Below, piece by piece: positions 6,488-9,968 of a stretch of 9,968 nucleotides of DNA; positions within the stretch are counted from its first letter, which is position 1; each line of letters begins with the position of its first letter. Below the pieces are notes generated by a model. The model ran no database searches, was not told the DNA's origin, and worked only from the letters and a program-made list of their open reading frames with translations. The position numbers and the translations under genes are program-made. This DNA comes from Anaerolineales bacterium (GTDB taxonomy: Bacteria; Chloroflexota; Anaerolineae; Anaerolineales; Villigracilaceae), in the NCBI GenBank assembly GCA_020847355.1, contig JADLCG010000227.1:1-9968 (forward strand), in the 5' to 3' direction.

Positions 6488-6874
6488 ATGTCGCTCTACA
6501 TTCAACCTTATCCCTACCGCCGCACGCTTCGCCGTTTAGCCGCTGAAGCGCAGATTATTCATCCGCTGGGCGTGAACGTCCGCGAGGAAGACGACGCTTA
6601 TGTGCTTTCCGCTTTGGTTCCCGGTCTGAAAGCCGAAGACCTGAACATTCAAGTTTTGGAAAACGCAGTAAGTATTGAAGGCGAGTACAAAGCCGAAGAG
6701 ACTGAATATCTCTTGAACGAATTGCCAAACGGTTCTTTCCGCCGCGCTTTGCGCCTGCCTACCGAAATTAATGCGGAAGGCGTGGAAGCCAAAATTGCCG
6801 AAGGCGTATTGACTTTGACTTTGCCAAAAGCGGAATCTGCCCGCCCGAAGAAAATTCAAATTTCCGTGAATTAA
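6488..6874 (+). CDS. Hsp20/alpha-crystallin family small heat shock protein
   Basis: This 128-residue protein is a small heat shock chaperone that holds unfolding proteins without ATP. The alpha-crystallin domain spans about 27-116, with GVNVREEDDAYVLSALVPG at its start and the signature GVLTLTLPK at 106-114. The short C-terminal tail carries the I-x-I oligomer-linking motif (Ile123, Ile125). The N-terminal arm is short (about 26 residues) and rich in Arg and Tyr, so the protein is on the small side for the family. The ATG is fixed by a strong AAAGGAGA. It is a single-gene unit: the tandem repeats lie upstream and a terminator starts 14 nt after the stop. Confidence 0.95.
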   Translation: MSLYIQPYPYRRTLRRLAAEAQIIHPLGVNVREEDDAYVLSALVPGLKAEDLNIQVLENAVSIEGEYKAEETEYLLNELPNGSFRRALRLPTEINAEGVEAKIAEGVLTLTLPKAESARPKKIQISVN

Positions 6875-6887
6875 TCGTCAGCTTGAG

Positions 6888-6924
6888 AAAGAGGCGCAAG
6901 GTCTTGCGTCTCTTTTTGTTTTAA
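6888..6924 (+). terminator. Intrinsic terminator of the hsp20 gene
   Basis: AAAGAGGCGCAA (6888-6899) pairs with TTGCGTCTCTTT (6904-6915), with one G-U pair and a 4-nt loop, followed by TTGTTTT. Confidence 0.88.
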
Positions 6925-6947
6925 TCAGCCGCTTAACCTCAAACGTG

Positions 6948-6953
6948 TATAAT
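6948..6953 (+). promoter_or_regulatory. -10 box for the lipoprotein gene
   Basis: A perfect TATAAT lies 28 nt before the GTG start codon and just after the hsp20 terminator. No good -35 is found at the usual distance. Confidence 0.5.
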
Positions 6954-6981
6954 TCTGCCATTATGAATTTTGGAGCGAACT

Positions 6982-7998
6982 GTGCGCGTTAAATTAATTC
7001 TTCTGACCATACTAGCTTTGGCGTTGAGTTCATGCGGTCAACCGGCTACTCAAGTAGCTGGTCCTACCGCAGTCCCGACCAATACGCCCATTCCAACGGC
7101 TACGATCATGCCAACTTTATCCACGCCTTTGGCGATTTTGGTTGTGCCGGAAACGCTTGATCAACCCACTTCCGATTTATATCAAAAAACGATGTACGAT
7201 CTGGCGCAACAATCGGGCTTTCGTTTCCAAGTCCGTAACGTGCTTACGCCGGAAGACCTTGCCGATAGCACCTTGAAGGTTGTCGTAGTCTTACCGCCCG
7301 ATCCGGGCGTGGCGGGCATGGCGGCGAGCGCGCCCAATGTGCAATTTTTGGCGGTGGATATTCCAAACTTAACCGCCGGCGGTAACGTCAGCGTTTTAGC
7401 GCCCAACAATGCCGTGGAAATTCCCGCCTTTTTAGCGGGCTATGTCGCCGCGATGTTGGTTGAAGAATATCATATCGGCATGTTGATTCCCAAAGACGAC
7501 CCGAACGCGCAACTTGCTTTACAAGCCTTTGCCAACGGAAAAAAATATTATTGCGGTTTGTGCAATACGTTTTACATGACGACCATCACCTACCCCACCT
7601 ACGTTGAAATTCCAGCGGATGAAGATCCCGCGCGTTATGGCGGATACGCCAACGTGTTGATCAACGACCGCGACGTGGACGCGCTCTATATTTACCCATC
7701 GCTCGCCAATGCGGATTTTCTATCTTATGTCGGCACTACCGGCGTTTTATTGATCGGCACAACTCTAGCAGGCGGCGCTCGCCCGGGCGGCTGGGTGATG
7801 ACGATTCAACCGGATTCGCTCAAAGCGATTCAACTTGCCTGGCCCGATTTGATTGCCGGTCAAGGCGGGCAGACGGTTCAATCTCCCATTGGGCTGGTGG
7901 ATATTGACCCAAGCATTCTCACCCCCGGAAGAGAAAGATTGGCGCGCGAAACTTTAGACGCGCTCCTCGCCGGAAGAATTTTGCCGGTGGGTCCATAA
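6982..7998 (+). CDS. BMP-like substrate-binding lipoprotein
   Basis: The product (338 residues from a GTG start) is an exported lipoprotein. A signal peptide with lipobox LSSC puts the lipidated cysteine at 18, and a Pro/Thr-rich linker (about 25-50) follows. The globular part resembles the basic membrane protein (BMP/Med) substrate-binding family: FLAVDIPNL (about 122-130) and AFLAGYVAAMLVEEYHIGMLI (about 149-169) match the hinge and first core helix of that group. BMP proteins usually feed nucleosides or similar ligands to an ABC importer, but no permease or ATPase is next to it, and the ligand is unknown. A CGLC pair (Cys191, Cys194) is unusual for the family. GTG at 6982 is preferred because GGAG (6972-6975) sits 6 nt upstream; an in-frame TTG at 6970 would overlap that site. 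The gene ends before a strong terminator. Confidence 0.78.
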   Translation: MRVKLILLTILALALSSCGQPATQVAGPTAVPTNTPIPTATIMPTLSTPLAILVVPETLDQPTSDLYQKTMYDLAQQSGFRFQVRNVLTPEDLADSTLKVVVVLPPDPGVAGMAASAPNVQFLAVDIPNLTAGGNVSVLAPNNAVEIPAFLAGYVAAMLVEEYHIGMLIPKDDPNAQLALQAFANGKKYYCGLCNTFYMTTITYPTYVEIPADEDPARYGGYANVLINDRDVDALYIYPSLANADFLSYVGTTGVLLIGTTLAGGARPGGWVMTIQPDSLKAIQLAWPDLIAGQGGQTVQSPIGLVDIDPSILTPGRERLARETLDALLAGRILPVGP

Positions 7999-8001
7999 AA
8001 T

Positions 8002-8041
8002 AAAAAAAGGCGGCGACTTGGACAAGTCGCCGCCTTTTTTT
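8002..8041. terminator. Bidirectional intrinsic terminator
   Basis: A perfect 11-bp GC-rich stem (8009-8019 with 8024-8034, loop GGAC) is flanked by seven A on the left and seven T on the right. It serves the lipoprotein gene on the plus strand and the receiver-like gene converging from the minus strand. Confidence 0.95.
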
Positions 8042-8043
8042 AT

Positions 8044-8448
8044 TTAGAACAAAGCGATCCATTCACGCTTCACCAGCCACGCCATAGATTTGATCACCAA
8101 AGCCATTGGGCTGATGGAGGTTGAAATTTGCTCGTCCACGCCTGCTTCCGTATAATTGAAGAGATATTGATCGTCTTCCGAGGGAGCTAAGAGCAACAAA
8201 GCGCCTTGCGTGGTAGCGCGTAATTTATGACAGAGATCCAATTTAGCGGACGGCGATAATTCCAAATTGACGACGATCAAAGCTGGAGATAGCGCCAGCG
8301 CCGTTTGAAATGCGGCTTGCGGAGTCGCTTCGCTCACTACGCGGCAATTCTTTTGCTGAAATAATTTTTCCCAAATTAAGATCCGCTCGGCGTTTGTTGA
8401 AACGATGAGCACAGTGCGGGCATTCGGGTTAGTTCTCCAGGCGACCAT
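8044..8448 (-). CDS. Degenerate receiver-like (pseudo-receiver) protein
   Basis: This 134-residue protein has the length and strand-helix pattern of a stand-alone CheY-like receiver domain. The phosphorylation residues are gone. The acidic pair after the first strand is Ser-Thr-Asn (VLIVSTNAER), the phospho-acceptor position is Asn61 (LIVVNLELSP), the switch Thr/Ser position is aliphatic or Ala, and the conserved Lys is Thr110. LCHKLRA (72-78) and EAGVDEQI (101-108) still match the family. It therefore probably cannot be phosphorylated by the usual route and may work as a protein-binding module. No output domain is fused. The start has GAAAGGAAA a few nt upstream, and CATAAT at 8473-8468 on the same strand may be the -10. 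Homology is inferred from pattern, not from an alignment. Confidence 0.68.
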   Translation of the reverse strand: MVAWRTNPNARTVLIVSTNAERILIWEKLFQQKNCRVVSEATPQAAFQTALALSPALIVVNLELSPSAKLDLCHKLRATTQGALLLLAPSEDDQYLFNYTEAGVDEQISTSISPMALVIKSMAWLVKREWIALF

Positions 8449-8519
8449 GATATTTTTCCTTTCGACTATTATGTAGCATTAGGCGCTGAAATTGACGGTT
8501 TCGGGCTTACCCCATTGGT

Positions 8520-8640
8520 ACTAGGTAGTCGGTCGAAATAAATTTTACAAACCATCGCTCAAGGCGGCGTCCCCGCCGCCGAGGACGGCGGCTTGAGCAG
8601 GGGTTTGTTTTCTAAATACTTACGATCGACTACTTAGAAA
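8520..8640. repeat. Imperfect inverted-repeat element, possible MITE or large hairpin
   Basis: Nested arms pair from outside inward: GTAGTCGGTCG (8525-8535) with CGATCGACTAC (8623-8633, one mismatch), ACAAACC (8547-8553) with GGTTTGT (8602-8608), and GCTCAAG (8557-8563) with CTTGAGC (8592-8598). The GC-rich core holds two exclusive hairpins sharing GCCGCC at 8575-8580. ATTGGT occurs directly on both sides (8514-8519 and 8641-8646), as a target duplication would. There is no coding capacity. It could be a small non-autonomous mobile element or a structured regulatory repeat. Confidence 0.55.
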
Positions 8641-8658
8641 ATTGGTTTGCATAAATCC

Positions 8659-8688
8659 TTGACACTATTTTTATTTGCGTGATAAACT
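8659..8688 (+). promoter_or_regulatory. Sigma70-type promoter for the leader and acetyltransferase pair
   Basis: A perfect -35 TTGACA (8659-8664) is followed at 18 bp by TAAACT (8683-8688); GATAAA at 8681-8686 is an alternative -10 at 16 bp. The -10 is weak. Transcription would start near 8694, leaving a 5' leader of about 245 nt before the acetyltransferase ATG at 8939. Confidence 0.65.
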
Positions 8689-8735
8689 CTCGCCGCTCTC
8701 AAAAAGCAAATTTACTGAAAGGAGGCGCACGCTTC

Positions 8736-8819
8736 ATGATAATGAACAAATTACCCAAATTCACGTTTTTCATCGGCAAAGCCGATTTTGATTCGCGTAG
8801 TGCGCCTGTCGCTCGGTAG
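8736..8819 (+). CDS. Putative 27-residue leader peptide
   Basis: The ORF starts with an ATG preceded by AAAGGAGG (8718-8725), the strongest ribosome binding sequence in the window, at a 10-nt spacing. It encodes MIMNKLPKFTFFIGKADFDS and ends ...APVAR before TAG at 8817-8819. It lies between the promoter near 8659 and a terminator starting at 8836, the usual place for a leader peptide that controls attenuation. The peptide has a phenylalanine cluster (residues 9, 11, 12 and 18) but no run of a single amino acid, so a simple charged-tRNA sensor is not obvious; drug- or metabolite-induced stalling is possible. I do not recognise it as a known leader. The stop codon lies in the left arm of a GTAGAC/GTCTAC hairpin. 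Confidence 0.5.
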   Translation: MIMNKLPKFTFFIGKADFDSRSAPVAR

Positions 8820-8835
8820 ACCTTTCTAGTCGTCT

Positions 8836-8874
8836 ACAGCCACGGCGTCACTACGACCCGTGGCTGTTTTATTT
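8836..8874 (+). terminator. Leader terminator 1
   Basis: ACAGCCACGG (8836-8845) pairs perfectly with CCGTGGCTGT (8858-8867) around a 12-nt loop and is followed by TTTATTT. It starts 17 nt after the leader ORF stop. Confidence 0.85.
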
Positions 8875-8884
8875 AATCCCCTTT

Positions 8885-8920
8885 CAGCCATGGGTTTAAG
8901 ACCTGTGGCTGTTTTTTATT
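8885..8920 (+). terminator. Leader terminator 2, related to terminator 1
   Basis: CAGCCATGGGT (8885-8895) pairs with ACCTGTGGCTG (8901-8911), an 11-bp stem with two adjacent G-U pairs and a 5-nt loop, followed by six T. The outer arm CAGCCA/TGGCTG is the same as in terminator 1, as if one was copied from the other. It ends 18 nt before the acetyltransferase start. Confidence 0.8.
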
Positions 8921-8938
8921 AATATTTTTGGAGGAACT

Positions 8939-9523
8939 ATGTTAGATATTCAAACTCAGTTATTTGAAGCTCAGGATGTTCGTTTCGGTCCGATTGACTA
9001 TGAAACCCATCCCGAAATTGAATCCAAATGGACGCATGACGCTGAATTTATGCGCCTCTTTGAATTGAAACCCGTCCGCCCGCTATCGCCTGCAATGGTC
9101 AAGAAGCAATATGAATCCATTGAAAAGGAGATGGAGGATGATAAGAACTTTTTCTATTTCACCATTCGCGCGCGGGAAGATGAACGCCTGATCGGTAAGG
9201 CGCTGGTGGAATGGATTGATTGGACTAATGGCAACGGCTTTTTGCGTCTCGGCATTGGCGCTCCAGAAGATCGCCGCAAAGGCTATGGCTCGCAGGCTTT
9301 GAGTATGTTATTGCGCTACGCTTTTGGCGAGTTGAATCTATATCGCGTTACTGCGGTTGTGCCTGCCTATAACGCCGGAGCGTTAAAACTCTTTCAGAAC
9401 TTTGGTTTTATGGAAGAGATTCGTCGCCGCCAAGCCATGAATCGGGATGGGCAATTTTGGGATCTCGTCTCTTTCGGCTTGTTAAATGCCGAATGGCGCG
9501 AGCGACTCAACGGTCGAGGGTGA
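8939..9523 (+). CDS. GNAT family N-acetyltransferase, RimJ/RimL type
   Basis: This 194-residue protein is a single GNAT domain. The acetyl-CoA loop is RRKGYG (112-117), followed by the helix SQALSMLLRYAFGELNLYRV and the motif B region NAGALKLFQNFGF (about 145-157). These are typical of RimJ/RimL-like enzymes, which acetylate protein N-termini, polyamines, amino acids or antibiotics; the substrate cannot be read from the sequence. The ATG has GGAGG 4 nt upstream. The gene follows the structured leader, so its expression depends on passing two terminators. The next acetyltransferase starts 4 nt after its stop and must be in the same transcript. Confidence 0.92.
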   Translation: MLDIQTQLFEAQDVRFGPIDYETHPEIESKWTHDAEFMRLFELKPVRPLSPAMVKKQYESIEKEMEDDKNFFYFTIRAREDERLIGKALVEWIDWTNGNGFLRLGIGAPEDRRKGYGSQALSMLLRYAFGELNLYRVTAVVPAYNAGALKLFQNFGFMEEIRRRQAMNRDGQFWDLVSFGLLNAEWRERLNGRG

Positions 9524-9527
9524 AGCG

Positions 9528-9968
9528 ATGAAAGATATTTATCGCGGATCTCTCGTCCGCCTCTCCGCTCGTCCGGCTGACGTATTTTCAAAGGCTTTTG
9601 CTCAGTGGGATCGAGATACCGAAACGCACCGTTTAGCGGATAGCGATCCGGCGCAATTATGGTCTGAGAAAAAAATCAAAGAATTCATCGAGAAAGACGG
9701 CGAGAAAAATTCTCAAGCTTTTCGTTTTGCAATCTATACATTGGCGGAAGATAAACCGATTGGCTCTGTCTCTTTGTGGGTGAGTTCGTGGTCGCATGGC
9801 GAGGCTTGGGTCGGCATCATCGTTGGCGACCGCGAGTATTGGGGCAAAGGCTACGGCACGGACGCAATGCGTTTGGCGGTTCAATACGGTTTTATTGAAT
9901 TGAACTTACGCCGCATTTCGCTGGGCTTACATGGCTATAACGAACGCGCTTTGAAAAGCTATCAAAAA
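9528..9968 (+). CDS. GNAT family N-acetyltransferase (C-terminus cut by window edge)
   Basis: From the ATG at 9528 the frame is open to the last base, giving 147 residues. The acetyl-CoA loop is YWGKGYGTDAMRLAVQYGF and is followed by ELNLRRISL and YNERALKSYQK, which is motif B. The missing end is probably 30-40 residues. GAGGG sits 7 nt before the ATG, inside the end of the preceding gene. It shares the family with that gene but has a different N-terminal half (LVRLSARPADVF), so the pair may act on different substrates or as a heterodimer; neither is shown. Confidence 0.9.
   Translation, partial: MKDIYRGSLVRLSARPADVFSKAFAQWDRDTETHRLADSDPAQLWSEKKIKEFIEKDGEKNSQAFRFAIYTLAEDKPIGSVSLWVSSWSHGEAWVGIIVGDREYWGKGYGTDAMRLAVQYGFIELNLRRISLGLHGYNERALKSYQK

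Larger units (their letters stand above)
8694..8920 (+). promoter_or_regulatory. Structured leader, candidate transcription attenuator
   Basis: Complementary segments read by eye: AGGCGCAC (8723-8730, overlapping the ribosome binding site) with GTGCGCCT (8800-8807); ATCGGC (8772-8777) with GCCGAT (8781-8786); GTAGAC (8816-8821) with GTCTAC (8832-8837); and CGTAGTGCGCC (8796-8806) with GGCGTCACTACG (8844-8855), 11 bp with one bulged T. The last pairing uses the loop and top of terminator 1 and competes with the first pairing. The layout of leader ORF, alternative helices and terminators resembles ribosome-dependent attenuators. No known riboswitch class was recognised. Confidence 0.5.

Noticed and set aside
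6963..6992. ATG at 6963 as a start or leader of the lipoprotein gene
   Set aside because: It is out of frame with the lipoprotein and stops after nine codons. The GTG at 6982 has GGAG 6 nt upstream and gives a clean signal peptide.
8800..8870. tRNA-like or tmRNA-like gene in the leader
   Set aside because: The stems do not form a cloverleaf, no T-loop sequence is present, and the last hairpin followed by T-rich sequence is a terminator.

Overview
The window looks like chromosomal DNA of a free-living bacterium, most likely a member of the Chloroflexota (Anaerolineae-like). The evidence is family composition and style only: a DUF951 protein beside a GT4 glycosyltransferase, a DevR-like response regulator, a BMP-like lipoprotein with a Pro/Thr linker, and several RimJ/RimL-type acetyltransferases, at roughly even GC. 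No rRNA, tRNA or other phylogenetic marker is present, so the assignment is tentative. There is no phage, plasmid, transposase or CRISPR gene.

Layout. (1) Positions 1-3392, minus strand: a tightly spaced five-gene set read right to left, DUF951, GT4 glycosyltransferase, LuxR-type response regulator, GNAT acetyltransferase and a formyltransferase cut by the window edge. (2) 3393-3537: a divergent control region with a -10 box close to the DUF951 start, a 20-bp perfect palindrome and a promoter for the plus-strand pair. (3) 3538-5200, plus strand: an MBL-fold hydrolase overlapping a Crp/Fnr-type regulator, closed by a strong terminator. (4) 5246-5944, minus strand: a membrane-anchored M23-like metallopeptidase. 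(5) 5964-6383: non-coding tandem repeats of about 85 bp with an alternating A-B-A-B pattern. (6) 6488-7998, plus strand: an Hsp20 chaperone and a BMP-like lipoprotein, each with its own terminator. (7) 8044-8448, minus strand: a receiver-like protein that has lost the phosphorylation residues. (8) 8449-8938: a 490-bp intergenic region with an imperfect inverted-repeat element, a sigma70-like promoter, a short leader ORF with a strong ribosome binding site, and two related terminators. (9) 8939 to the end, plus strand: two adjacent GNAT acetyltransferases, the second cut by the window edge.

How the parts may work together. The hydrolase-regulator overlap suggests a coupled pair in which the enzyme could act on a cyclic-phosphate ligand sensed by the regulator. 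The palindrome sits where a dimeric regulator could act on both divergent promoters. The most interesting region is the leader before the last two acetyltransferases. Its leader ORF, its complementary segments and its two cross-compatible terminators look like a transcription attenuator, possibly controlled by ribosome position. This model rests on base complementarity read by eye; no folding or comparative search was run.
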